Of a DNA stretch of 64,000 bases, positions 32,995 through 44,254 are shown one piece after another. Position 1 is the first letter of the stretch; each line of letters begins with the position of its first letter. The stretch lies in NCBI RefSeq assembly GCF_035222485.1, contig NC_085922.1:2123001-2187000 (forward strand), written 5' to 3'. Under the pieces are notes generated by a model. The model was not told the origin of the DNA. It ran no database searches and saw only the letters and a list, made by a program, of their open reading frames with translations. The stretch comes from Podospora pseudoanserina (taxonomy: Eukaryota; Ascomycota; Sordariomycetes; Sordariales; Podosporaceae). The translations under genes and the position numbers were made by a program.

Positions 32995-34440
32995 ATGGCA
33001 CCCAAATCCAAAGCTCCCGTCTACGTTCTCGGCGTAGGCATGACCAAGTTCATCAAGCCCCGCGGCAAGGTAGACTACACCGAGCTCGGCTACGAAGCCG
33101 GCATCAAAGCCCTCCTCGACGCCGGCATCACCTACGACGATGTCGACAATGGCGTCGCTTGCTTCTGCTACGGCGATTCCACCTCTGGCCAGCGTGTCTT
33201 TTACCAGTTTGGCATGACGCAGATTCCCATCGTCAACGTCAACAACAACTGCTCTACTGGGTCTACTGGTCTCTACATGGGCCGGACCCTCATTGCGTCT
33301 GGAGCGTCTGATTGTGCCTTGGTGGTGGGCTGGGAGAAGATGATGCCTGGAAGCTTGGGCTCTCACTGGAACGACAGGGAGAACCCCATCGGCACGACGT
33401 ATGTGATGATGGCGCAGACCAGGGGGTTGAGCAAGGCCCCGGGGGCGCCGCAGATCTTCGGGAATGCTGGGAGGGAGTACATGGAGAAGTGAGCTTCCTC
33501 TTGGTCGCATGTTTTGTGACATGCATCACTGACGCACGACTTCAGGTATGGCGCCAGAAAAGAGGACTTTGCCGAGATCGCCCGCATCAACCACGCCCAC
33601 TCCGTCAACAACCCCTACTCTCAGTTCCAGGACGTCTACACCCTCGAGCAGATCATGCAGTCCCCCGCCGTCCACGAGCCCCTCACCAAGCTCCAGTGCT
33701 GCCCTACCTCTGACGGTGGTGCCGCCGCCGTCCTGGTCTCCCAATCCTTCCTCGACGCCCACCCCCACCTCAAAGACCGCGCCATTCTCATCGCCGGTCA
33801 GGCTCTCACCACCGACGCGCCATCGCTCTTCTCCAAGTCCTCCATTGATCTTGTGGGCCGGGAGATGACCCAGCGCGCGGCTGAGATCGCCCTGGGGGAA
33901 GCAGGCATCACGGCTAGAGACTGCCAAGTCTGCGAACTCCACGACTGCTTTTCCGCCAACGAGATGTGTCTTATTGACGCCCTTGGGTTGTCCGAGCCGG
34001 GCAAGGCGCACGAGTTTGTCAGGAGCGGGGCGATCACTTACGGGCCCAACACCAAGGTTGTGGTGAATCCTTCTGGGGGGTTGATCTCGAAGGGGCACCC
34101 GCTCGGGGCGACGGGTATCGCGCAGTGTGCCGAGCTGGTCTGGCATCTGAGGGGGTGGGCTAACAACCGGGCGGTGAAGGGGACAAAGTATGCGCTGCAG
34201 CATAATTTGGGGTTGGGGGGCGCGGCGGTGGTGACTGTTTACAAGAGGCCTGATGGGCAGGAGGCGAGCGTGTTGGGGAGTGAGGAGGTGGGGAGGGTGA
34301 GCGGGGTTGGGTATAACCCGGCGGTGGAGGCGAGGGGGTTTACGGAGGAGCAGGCTGACAAGGTGAGGAGTAAGAGGAGGAGTGAGTTTGCGTTGACGAA
34401 GACGCTGCAGTTGATGAAGCAGGCTCAGGCGAAGGTTTAG
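32995..34440 (+). CDS. SCP-x-type thiolase (acetyl-CoA acyltransferase-like)
   Basis: Two exons (32995-33488 and 33546-34440), 462 residues. It belongs to the thiolase branch related to the N-terminal half of sterol carrier protein x, which cleaves 3-ketoacyl-CoA in beta-oxidation of branched or long chains. Visible catalytic landmarks: nucleophile C86 in NNNCSTGS, H297 in ELHDCF and H349 in SKGHPLGATG. The C-terminal SCP2 lipid-transfer domain of animal SCP-x is absent. The last residues (QAKV) are not a canonical peroxisomal signal, so location is uncertain. The ATG context (CACAATGG) is good. A pentanucleotide repeat follows the stop codon. Confidence 0.93.
33489..33545 (+). other. intron of the thiolase gene (57 nt)
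   Basis: Donor GTGAGC, branch CTGAC, acceptor TTCAG; joins EYMEK to YGARK in frame. Confidence 0.92.
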
Positions 34441-34465
34441 GGGGGCTGCAGGATGGGTTGTATAT

Positions 34466-34525
34466 ATGGTATGGTATGGTATGGTATGGTATGGTATGGT
34501 ATGGTATGGTATGGTATGGTATGGT
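34466..34525. repeat. (ATGGT)12 pentanucleotide satellite
   Basis: Twelve perfect units starting 25 bp after the thiolase stop codon, so almost certainly inside its 3' UTR. Confidence 0.97.
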
Positions 34526-34829
34526 ATGTGTGGACATGATTGCGTTTACTTTTGAGACAATATTGAACTTTTGTTGAAAATCCGGCCGTGGTTCAGTTCG
34601 TCCCATCGACCATGAGGCAATTTTTATTTGTGCACGGCCATCCAGCCCCTCGTGTTCTCTCGGCTATCCACCAACGCCTCGCTGCCTCCTGATGTGTATT
34701 CTTCGTGATCGCCTGCCCAATCTCCCAACGGCATCCATGTCCCATGTATAATCAAGCCTGTCTAAAGAAAGAGTTTCACCCACGCCCGCTCAACCCTGCG
34801 GGATACGAAGCATTCATGCCCATCACAGA

Positions 34830-35211
34830 TTACCTCGCCGGCCCTCCCCTGATCATAACCTCCCAATCGGCCATCTCCTCGCTTTCCTCTGCCCGATCGT
34901 CAAAAGCAACACTCCCCCTCTTGACCCTCGCCTTTGGAGGTGGAACGATAACCACCGAGTTTCTGGCTCCCCTTCTTGGGCCCTCACCGCGCGTTGCCCC
35001 CCCACCACTACCGGACGATGATGATGCTTCCCCAGCAGCACGATCCGGCACGTAATCAACGTTGACCTCCTCCACGACCTCCACACTCACAGTCTTGATG
35101 ATCCCTCTCGGCCACCAGTTCCCCGACTCGAGGTCGATCTCCTCGCCCTCAAAGTAAGTCCCTTCATCATCGCTACTGCTATGCCTGTCGTCGTCGTACT
35201 TGTCGTGATGG

Positions 35212-35278
<67 letters not shown>

Positions 35279-36466
35279 GGAAGAAACTCCCCAGGCTGCT
35301 CACGCTGGCGGAGTGCCCCTGTCTGTTGTGTCCGTTTGACACTTCGGCTGCTGTGCTGTTGCTGTGGAGTGATTTGTGGGAGCTGGCGCGGGAGGAGGCA
35401 CGGGTGATGGTTTGAGTGATGCTCCCCGCTCTGCTTGACGAGGACTTGCCTGTCTTTCTGCTCCTTGATGTACCCGCGGAGGAGGTGCTCTGGAATGGAG
35501 TCCTCCGCCTGGACCCCTTCCGGCGTGAGGCAAACAGCGTCCCAAAGGTTAATATATTCGCCGCGACCAGACCCAGATTCTGCTCCAGGGTCGCCATGAG
35601 GCTGGCGTAGGAGTGGTCGGGGGTGTAGACTCCCAGCCCGCTTGTTTGTGCCGTCCTTGCTGTCCCGACAATGGCGAAGATTCCCGACCTGAGTAGGGTC
35701 ATCACATGTTAGCAACCCCCCTCCTCTTCTCACAAACTCGAAAGATGAAAACCCACGCAGAACAAACCCCAAACGCCCCCCAATACTCCCACCCCGTGTT
35801 CCCATCCCCCAAACCCATGCCAAAAATCACAACCGAGAACCCCCCCAAGAAAAACCAAGTAAAAACCCCAAACGCCCCCTGGAAAAACCCAAAATCCCTC
35901 TGCACAACCACGTCCCAGCAACTCCCCTCCACCTCCCCCCCCCTCCAGATCTTTTCGAGCGGTCTACACTGCAAGTTCACCGTCAACGCGAAAGCAAAAT
36001 TCACCACGGCCATAACGAGCACCAACCCCCCCAACAAAAACCGCCATTGGCTCCCCTTCCCGGAAAGAACCCGCAGGTAGACAAGACAGATGGCTATCTT
36101 GCTGAAGGTGACACTCATGAGATACCACGGCCGGCCCAGAACGTCGTATTCAAGTGCCCGGACGGGGGAAGAGGTGGTGGACTCGACGAGGGTGAAGCTT
36201 GTCGAGATGAGGGCTACTAGCTACAACCTCTGTCAGTACATAACGGGAAGAGGTCATGGAAGGGGGCGTACCGTGGCGATGAGGCTTCCCCAGTCGTCAG
36301 CCTTGTATCTACCATTCCCAGCTCTGTGTTGTCGTGGAAGGCAAAAGAATCGCACAAATGTTGTTGAGAAGGCGGATGCTGCTGTTGCCAGCGAGAAGGA
36401 AAGGAGGACGGGGCCGAGGGAGAGGTCCGCCTCTAGCGGTGGTGGTGTTGGTTGGGAAGGGTCCAT
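34830..36466 (-). CDS. rhodopsin-domain (PTH11-like) integral membrane protein
   Basis: Exon 1 is 36466-36272 (ATG, MDPSQPTPP), exon 2 starts 36220 and runs to about 35734, exon 3 is 35688-34830. Exons 1-2 give four to five helices with motifs of the fungal rhodopsin-like family: KADDWGSLIA, GRPWYLMSVTFSKIAICLVYLRVL (shown as family cue), LQCRPLEKIW and CWDVVVQRDFGFFQGAF. Exon 3 adds two helices (SGIFAIVGTARTA, NLGLVAANILTFGTLF) and a long Ser/Arg-rich tail with about 20 asparagines. Such proteins are putative seven-helix surface receptors. The exon 2/3 junction does not close: the well-formed intron 35733-35689 leaves the frame one base off. A donor GTATTG further upstream would restore phase. 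A one-base assembly error in a G-run is the other option. Confidence 0.78.
35211..35270 (+). repeat. (GTT)20 repeat encoding poly-Asn in the rhodopsin-domain protein
   Basis: Twenty perfect GTT triplets; on the minus strand they are AAC asparagine codons inside the cytoplasmic tail. Likely polymorphic. Confidence 0.95.
36221..36271 (-). other. intron 1 of the rhodopsin-domain gene (51 nt)
   Basis: Donor GTACGC, branch CTGAC, acceptor TTGTAG; joins SLIAT to LVALIST in phase 0. Confidence 0.85.
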
Positions 36467-38053
36467 GATGACCTGTCATCTGTTACGTTACTCACAAAAT
36501 TATATCGAAAAAAAGAAAACAAAAATGTCATGATGATGATGCCCTCGTCATGGTCAATGTTGATGTCCCAGCCACAACAGAAAAAGGTGAAAAGGAGACT
36601 AAAACATCACACGCCAGGGAGAAGAAAAATTGGGCAAGTTGGAGCTATAAGACACGGGTCACGACATTTTTCGTTTTCGTTTTGAGAGAACACAACAACA
36701 CCCCAGAGATTTCATGCTATACCATCACCCATCACCTGGTCAGCCTATATCTTGGCTGGCGGGCGGGCGGGCGGGTAAAAAGAGTGAACGAATGAATGAA
36801 TGAATGGGTGATCACCTCCTCCCCCTCAGCCAACTGAAACCTTCCCTTTATCAAAACATTCTAGTTCTTACCAAGGGGGATATCATATGGTTCCGGTCCC
36901 CCACGCTTCGCTCAACTCGGAGGTTTGAGCTTCATCAAGGAGGTAGAAACATGAAGAGATATGAGAAAAGACAAGGACTACCCTGCCTTCTACAAAACGG
37001 TCTGGACCAGAGTGGATGACAAGAGCCGAAAGCTCCCTCCCCTGTAAATGCGGGATAAGTTATGCTTGGTTGATCGCATAGATTTTATAAAAGCCCCGTA
37101 AAGGACAAGGGAAGTGCCGAGCTGGGGTTGGGTAACGGAGGCGGCTATTGGGGTGCTGGGGGGAGGGGGGGAAAAAGAAAGATGCTATGAAACGGGCGTC
37201 TGGCAGGGTCGCTAGCTAGGTAGGTAGGTGGGTGAGGGATATAGAAAAAAGAGTTAGCGTTGCGAGTGAAAGTCTTGGTTCTAAAGTCTCAAACACTGAT
37301 ATCGATGTTGACTTACCGTGGATAGTTGAGGTGAGGTTGATGAGGCATCGAGCGCCAACATGTCGACATTCGGATGGAAAGAGAGCATCGCAACCATCGC
37401 AACTTCAACTTCCGAAAGTCAAAGCCCATCCTCAAAGCTGAAAACACTCCAAATCTCTCTCGAAATCGGACACCCGGTCGCATAAAGTTCCTCTTGTCCC
37501 TCTCTCGCCTGATATGTTTACATTGTGTGATCGCCATCCAATCGAAGGCTACTGGAACAACCTCTAACAAGCGCACGGCCCCCTCCCCCCTCTTTCTCAC
37601 CCCGGCACACATCAACAGTCCGTGGTGTCTTCCAAAAATGGCAGCAAAAGACAGGCAAGGCGTTTAAAGCTCCGGAGCTGAGACTTCAGCTGTGAGCCGC
37701 ATGAACTTGTGTATTCAGGCAAAAACGGTGATGATGGTCAGCTCGGTGCCGGAGGTTGGGGTGAGTGTAGGTGAGCCAAAGGTGGGTGACGAAGGTGAGC
37801 GGGTTATGTCTTTCTTTTAACATCTGCTTATACCGCTGTATATCGGGTCCCATTCTCATCTTCCATGTCGTGAGATGCTCAGCCTCATATGTATGTACAT
37901 GTCCATCTAGTATACAACAAGCATCTCCATCGATGCCGTGTCCCTCCCAGCCCTCCCATTTTGTTTCTCTTATGTGACAAATGCCACCCAAAAAATATGT
38001 TACATGCCCCCTCCTGTATTTTCCCAACCCATCTCATTTTGCAAATATCTCTT
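36467..38053. other. intergenic, no gene recognised
   Basis: 1.6 kb between the rhodopsin gene start and the PPR gene end. Short unsupported frames only. It contains a GGGC/GAATGAAT microsatellite-like patch around 36760-36805. Confidence 0.5.
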
Positions 38054-39912
38054 TCATATCCCATACCTCGCCCCCCTCCTCTGTGCATGCAAATCAAACT
38101 CCCTCCTCACCATCCCCCCCAGCACCTCCCCCACAAACCCCTCATCCACCTCCTCCCCCCACCGTCCCCTCAACTCATCATAAACCTCCATCACCCTCTT
38201 CTTCCCCGAGCAAGCATCAAACGCCCTCAAAACCCAAACCACCAACCAAGTCTGCAAATGCACCCCCGTCACCTCCCTCCCCTCTCCCCCACAGCCCTCA
38301 GCAGCGCCTTGAAAATCTCCTCCAAATGCCTCTCCGACCACGCACTCCTGTGCAGCCTCCCGTGCCTCGCAAAGCCCTTGAACAGCGCCAAAAAAATCGC
38401 CCCGTGCAGCGGAATCTGAAAATACTTCATCTCATCCACATACCTCGCCACCCTCCCCAAATCCCCCTGCTTCCCATAGTAATTCACCAAGATCCTATAA
38501 GTCTGCAGGTCCGGCGTCGTCAACGCCATGCTCTGAAACCTCTCCCTTTGCTCGGGGAACCTCCTCCCCAACTTCCCCATCATCATCAACACCTGCGTGA
38601 TCGCCCTCTCCGTCATCACCCCCCCCTTGACCGGCACCTCCCCCAAGTCGGAATTCGCAGCCTTCATCCTCTCGTATATCCTATCCGCCGCCGTCTCCTC
38701 CCCCGCCCTCAGCAAGCCCGACATCATGGCGTTCAGCACCACCGTGTCGACAATCTCCCCCTGCTCCACCATCTCCCGGTACGCCGCCCTCATCCCCCCA
38801 GTCTCGTACTTGAGACTAAAGTAGTAAATCAGGCTGACGTAGTGATACCGATTGTACACATGCCCCCTCTTCTCCATCTCCTTGTAAATCATCTCGGCCA
38901 GCACAAAATTGCCCGCTTTGCAGGCGACAGTGAACAGAATGTTGAACGTGACATCGTTCCCCTTGATCCCGGCATCAATCTCCATCTCCCTCCACATCTT
39001 CAACGCCTGTTCGTTTTCCACCTCTGTGATTCTGCCGACGTATTTGCTGCCAAAGTGAATGACCCTGTTCCACTCACTTCTCGTCAGGGCAATCCCGCTG
39101 TTTTTGACATCGCCAATCACAGTAAAGTAGCGCATCATGGATCTGGCATTCAGCTTGGGAGGTTGACCGAGGGCTTTCAATAGTTGATGTCGAAAGTTGG
39201 CGTCAAGATGCAGGATTTTTGGTTCGGGGAGGCGCTGGTACAGGGAGTAAACGGTGTCTAGGTCACCCATTTCGGGCTTGATAAGGTAGTATCTGACGGC
39301 GAAGCGCAGCTCGAAGAGGATTTGTTCATCTTGTTGATTCCGGGGGCGGATAACCTCGTCGGGAGCAGGGTACTCGACTTGTTCTTTGGTTTTCGCGAGG
39401 GAAATCTTGGGGGTGTCGGCTTGGGCATAACCGCGCATGTAGGGGTCGGCATGCAACTGGACATAATCGCTCAGGGGCGCGATGGGTTCCCCATCGTAGG
39501 GGTCGACGAGGGCGAGGAGCTCTTCTTTGGAGTGGCCTGGTGGAGGGTGGACTGTTTCTGACCCTGGGTCTGGCTCGGAGCACAAAGGTGACGTTTCGTC
39601 GTTGGCCGGTGCTGGAGGTATAGCTCTCGCGGTGTTGCTCTTTGCCAAATAAGCCAACGACGGCCGGAAGGAGCTCCAGAATCGGATGGTCGAGAATCGG
39701 CGGAGGGTCGGGAGGGTCAAGGCATAGTGAAGCGGGGCTGTCGAGCGGTGGTGATGATTCAGAAAACCCCTCCCCGACCCTCCGCCATGGTTATAACACA
39801 CAGGTAAGATATTGGTCTGCCATTGCCAGGTCGACGACGTTGACGACGACGGGCGGTGCAAAAAGAGGATCGCGCCGCATATCGACCCGTCAATTCGTCT
39901 GGAGACTTTCAT
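38054..39912 (-). CDS. mitochondrial pentatricopeptide-repeat (PPR) protein, reading frame broken near its end
   Basis: The ATG at 39912 opens a 547-residue frame ending at 38269. The N-terminus is rich in Arg, Ser and His with few acidic residues, as in a mitochondrial presequence. Helical repeats from about residue 270 onward show PPR consensus features (NDVTFNILFTVACKAGNFVLAEMIY, AAYREMVEQGEIVDTVVLNAM in part). PPR proteins bind organellar RNA and act in its processing, stability or translation. After ALLRAVGE the frame stops in a G-rich stretch. The adjacent frame (38341-38054) continues with convincing helical sequence (TWLVVWVLRAFDACSGKK, RVMEVYDELRGRW). There is no room for an intron, so either the assembly has a one-base error in the G/A-rich run near 38270-38295 or the allele is frameshifted. 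Confidence 0.83.
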
Positions 39913-40491
39913 GGGCTGTCGTCCAACATGGTGGCCTGCCGTCAGCCCGACCTCGCATGCCCTGTGTGTGTCGTTGTGTCGATGCTCCCGTGTCGGTGGT
40001 TGGTTCGTCCGGCAGTTTGAAGGGGGGCGGAGTCACGGCGCCGGGGGGTCAAGGTCGTCGTCAACGATGGGGGGCGTTGATAAAGCACAAGAAAAAGTCG
40101 ACATCGAAGCTTATCGCAACTGTGCTTTGCTTGCCCCCACCTTTAGCAAGGATTATAGCGCTACAGCGCTACTAAGCTAAGGTACGAACCAATGACCGCT
40201 GCCGCAAAGCCCAAAGCTCCCGCCGTCATGGAGGGGGACAAAATTTCTGCCAGGGGCATTTCTCTCATAAAACCCCAACCCTCCCCAATCAAAAAGTTGG
40301 AATGCCCCACAATTCAATCGGCACTACTTCGTACCAACCTTGAAGATTGGCAAGCCAGCCGTTATCCCATATTTTGATATCGTGGGAATTGCGATTGCGA
40401 CTGGGGACGGCAACATACCACCATCACCACAACCCCCTCCCCGATTTCTCACCAGATCCTCCTCCCTCCCGGGGAGTAGTCCTCCATCAAA
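39913..40491. promoter_or_regulatory. divergent promoter, PPR protein / mitoribosomal mS23
   Basis: 579 bp between outward-facing start codons of two predicted mitochondrial gene-expression factors. No other gene fits. Confidence 0.7.
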
Positions 40492-41304
40492 ATGGCCCGC
40501 GGCCCCTCCCGCCTCCTCGCCTCGCGCGTCCACCAGACAGCCACCGAATCCCTAGCCTCGACCGTCTACCCAAAAACCTACAACCCTTCCCCCCCCTGGG
40601 TCGCCGCCCTAGCCAACATCCCCCCCTCTGAAATCTGGACACGGCCCTACCCAGCCCAGCACGCCCTCCTGCCCATCCGCCTCCCCAAATCACGTAAGAC
40701 CCCCCCGAAAAACCTCTACCGCCCAACCAAGATCGAGCACCCCGAGGACCGCCTTCGCAAGCAATTCTACTCCGACCACCCATGGGAACTCGCCCGGCCC
40801 AAGCTCCTCATGGAAATCGACGGCAAGGACGCTCGGTATCGGGATTGGAGCAAAGGACTCCGACAGCCGGGGATGAAGTTGTCTGGAGAGAGGTACATCA
40901 CCCCCTGCTTGAAAAAGAACAAAAAAACAAAAAAAAAAAAAAAAAAAACAAACAAAGAGTGATAACTGACAGAAAACAGTGTCGTCCAACGCCAACTATA
41001 CCTCATGCAGCACGCCAAAATGACGCGAGCGCAAGCCTACGACGTTGCCCGCAAGGAGTTCTACAAGCTCCGCCGCTTCGAGGAGACAGAGGCCAGGATA
41101 GCCCAGGAAGAAGCGAGGGCCTACGGCGCCTACTTTGGCAAGACGGTCAACCAGGTCGGCATGGAGCTCGAGGACAAGGAGTACAACAACTGGCTCAAGT
41201 GGGCTGGGGAGGAGATTGAAGGGCAGGAGATGGAGAGGCAGGCGGCCTACGCGAATGATATTGATTTGCCCGAGGTGGAGGCTGAGGAGGCTGCCGATGT
41301 GTAG
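40492..41304 (+). CDS. RSM25: mitochondrial small ribosomal subunit protein mS23 (Rsm25)
   Basis: Two exons (40492-40892 and 40980-41304), 241 residues. The family landmarks I recognise are PPWVAALANIPPSEIWTR near residue 35, the conserved block YPEDRLRKQFYSDHPWELARP (here with His before the first Pro; about residues 84-104), and a helical C-terminal half with VVQRQLYLM and ARKEFYKLR. The protein is a component of the mitochondrial 37S subunit. The end is acidic (EVEAEEAADV). The intron contains an A-run of about 18 bases before its acceptor. Confidence 0.88.
40893..40979 (+). other. intron of the mS23 gene (87 nt)
   Basis: Donor GTACAT, branch CTGAC, acceptor AACAG; joins SGE-AG to T-GTC-GTC in frame. 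Confidence 0.88.
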
Positions 41305-41305
41305 A

Positions 41306-41333
41306 GAGTGAGTGAGTGAGTGAGTGAGTGAGT
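41306..41333. repeat. (GAGT)7 tetranucleotide repeat followed by GT run
   Basis: Seven GAGT units two bases after the mS23 stop codon, continuing into GTGTGTGTGG. Confidence 0.93.
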
Positions 41334-41582
41334 GTGTGTGTGGGTGGGTTGTTGTTAGCTTCCTGAAGGGAGCTGGAGAGACGGACAGTAGAGAAACTGT
41401 TCGGGTGTGGCTCTCTGTGTATACATGCAAAATTATGGGTGGTTTGGGAGGGTAGAGATCACAAAATTTGTACAAAAGTTCAGGATCGCTGGTTATGTTC
41501 GTATTGGACAAACGAGGACGGGGTATCGTTGAATTCATGAAAGCAATGCTAACCGCCCAAACACGCAAACATCCATCCCAGC

Positions 41583-44254
41583 TCACCCCATCCTCGCCCC
41601 CTTGGCAGCCCCGATCTCCCCGACATAAACCACCCCCTCATACTTGTCGCACAGCTGCCGATGCTGAACCCCAAACACCTCCGCAATGCCGCTCCAGTAA
41701 AACATCTTGCCCGTCAGGCTCAAGCTGTTAATCCGCGCCCAACTCTCCACGTAAACCACTTTGCAGCCGTCTTGGGGAACAACGGCGAGTAGCTTGAGGA
41801 TGTACGCAACCAAAGCGACCACAAACCCCGTCCCAGGCCCATTGGTAACAATCACATTCGGCCACTTATACCCCTCCCCCTTCCTCGGCCTAGGAACCGT
41901 GCTCAACGCCTTCACCGCCCCCACCCCCGTAACCAAACTCGTAAACGGCGCCGTCCAAAAAGGCTGGTGAACCCTCCTTGCCCTCGGAATTGTAAACATA
42001 TCCCGGGTGCCAACCCGAGCCTTGTCACCACCGGCCGAAGAACCGAGAACAGCCCGGTCCAGCAACGACTCCAACCTCAACAACCGCCGCAAGGAATCCC
42101 CATCTCCGCTCGTAATCACATAGCGCCGGTGCTGCGCCGGCGACGGCAAGAACGAGTTCTTGATGGTTTCAAACATCTCGGTCGTGTGCCCGCCCGACCC
42201 CAAGACGAAGAGGAAGTAGGCGGGCACACGCCCGAGGATGCCGTCACCGCGCGAGGAGGCGACCGGGACAGCACCGCGGGCCAGCGCGGGAAACAGACCA
42301 CCGCGCACACGGCGGCGGGAGGAGACGAGGGTTTGGTGGCGGTACTGGCGAGGAAAGGTCGGTTAGCAAACGGTCTGGGACAGGGCGCTCCTCCAGTTTT
42401 ACAAGCCGCCGCCGGCTCTGGGGAGGTGAACCTCCGCGGAAGCCGAACGACGACCCCAAGGAGGCGCCGGTAAGGGCAGGCATCCACGGCTCCACTGCGT
42501 AAAAACAGACGATCGTCCGCTGTCCTCACTAGAGGTGGGACAAGGCTACTGAAGCGTGCTTGGTCGCGAGGGTAGATTTTCCCTCGCAAGTTTCCAAGAG
42601 GAGAGGAAGGAAAAGTTGACTGATGAGTGCATTGTGAAGTGTGACAAATTTGAGAACACGGTGCGGAAGATAGAGAGGTGTAAATGAGGAAAAGGAGATG
42701 TATGTATAGAGGATGCATCCAAGAAGACAAGTGAGAGTAAGCTAGCGAAAGGAAGAACCATTGTTTGCCAAAAAACAGAAATGAATATGATGTGCTGTGT
42801 GTAGGTAGGGATGAGCTTGACAGCGAAATTCATCAAGCGCTCTCGAAAGGAAACATTTTCCGTGGTCTTGATCGCCGGCATGACTGTGAGGTAAAGAACA
42901 AGGGGGATGCAATGACTCGAAGAAGTTCTTGCAATAGAAAACCACTTCAGAAGTAGAAAAGATAAAAAGGAGCTGGGCAGAAGAAACCGCTCCCAGACGT
43001 GACCAAGCACCAAACCCCATATAACGGCTCGGGAGAATGGCGCCCACGAAGATCCCCGATCGACAGACTCTTGGAAGGAGACTACATGAGACACTTCGAC
43101 TTTGCTCGATCACATTCCGCCAAAAGCAGACAGCACTTGTTGTCCCCATTTGCTCCCCCAGACATCCCCACCTCTCGCCTGAGCCACTCCGATCCCTCAA
43201 CGGCAAGCTGCAACAATAACCTGAGAAGTGAAAAAAGAATAACTTACAGCCACACCCGAGCAACCGGCCACGACCAAAGTCGCGAGCGCGGGCCAAGACA
43301 ACTTGACAACGGCTGCAGCAGCCGCGACAAACGCACACAAGAGCGCGAGGAAAACTATTTTTTTTTTCACAAAGGTAAATTGTTAGCAAGCTGTTTTATG
43401 TCTGTCTTCATACGATTTGGGGTTTGATCTTGAATAGTGAGAACTCCGCCTCCGAAGGAGCTGCAAGTCATGAGAAATGTGACGAGTCGTCCTAGAACTT
43501 GAGTATTCGAAGTTGACAATGTGTGCCTTTTTTTGCGTCTCTAAGATGAAGCCCGAGAAGAGCTTTCTCAGGACCTGACATCATGTCTTGGAAAGTGGAA
43601 CTGGGATCTCCCACGGGTCGATGTAAAATCTTCAAAGTCGAAGAGTAACATGGCCCCTGATTTTGTCAAGTCGTAGAACAACATGATCTCTCATTTTTTT
43701 TCAAGGTCCCTAATCCGAGGACATGTGATGTAAAGACGATAGTTCTACTTACCACCGAGCAAACCACCCTCACCCCCCATCTCATCGATCGACTCGAGCA
43801 TTTTGATCTCGTCTTGTTCTTCCGCTGGAGATGCTGACTTTGGTGGAGGTGGCAACGGCGAAGCTGTTTCTTGCGGTCTGACAGGTGACACCAATGAGGC
43901 TTTTTCTTGAGCTGCCGAAACTTGTGATGAGGGCCGTTCTCGTGGCGACAAAGGCTTCGATGGCAGCGTTGATGAAGAACTGAGGTCTGAAGTCAGGATT
44001 GTCTGTGAAGAGGAAGAACTGAGATCTGAAGTTGGGACTGTGTGTGACGAGGAAGGAACAAGATCTGAAGGCGGCACTGATTGTGGTGATGACGAAAAGA
44101 AATCTGAAGCCGGTGGCTCCAAGTTTTGCTCTACTGGGCTTCGCCCTTCTCGTTGCCGGTTGTTCTGGAGAAAGCCTGGCTGGTCTGCGAGGCTGTCGAG
44201 GGGTTTATGAGTCGCTGCCTGGCTCTCGCCCCGGTCAGAAAGATGCGGGTCCAT
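41583..44254 (-). CDS. ALG14: ALG14, membrane anchor of the UDP-GlcNAc transferase, with long introns
   Basis: Exon 3 (42344-41583) carries unmistakable ALG14 motifs: FVLGSGGHTTEMF, VTNGPGTG and YVESWARINSLSLTGKMFYW. ALG14 recruits the catalytic ALG13 to the ER membrane for the second step of lipid-linked oligosaccharide synthesis. Exon 3 has no ATG of its own at a sensible place, so it needs upstream exons. The best model is exon 1 44254-43753 (ATG, Ser/Pro-rich, ends in GGEGGLLG) and exon 2 43354-43248 (the expected N-terminal helix VFLALLCAFVAAAAAVV). They join in phase and give 456 residues. Both introns have consensus ends and branch points but are long for a fungus (398 and 903 nt). The first 147 residues exceed what ALG14 usually has; a shorter start at MLESIDEM within exon 1 is possible. 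Exon 3 is certain, exons 1-2 are probable. Confidence 0.8.
42345..43247 (-). other. intron 2 of ALG14 (903 nt, unusually long)
   Basis: Donor GTAAGT, branch GCTAACC and acceptor CGCCAG. It contains an open frame of about 180 codons on the same strand (43094-42546) with no recognised domain. An additional internal exon cannot be excluded. Confidence 0.6.
43355..43752 (-). other. intron 1 of ALG14 (398 nt)
   Basis: Donor GTAAGT, branch GCTAACA, acceptor AATAG after an A-run; phase 1 at both ends. Confidence 0.65.

Noticed and set aside
42546-43094. 183-codon frame inside the proposed ALG14 intron 2
   Set aside because: Hydrophobic but without domain or start context; kept only as a caveat to the intron model.
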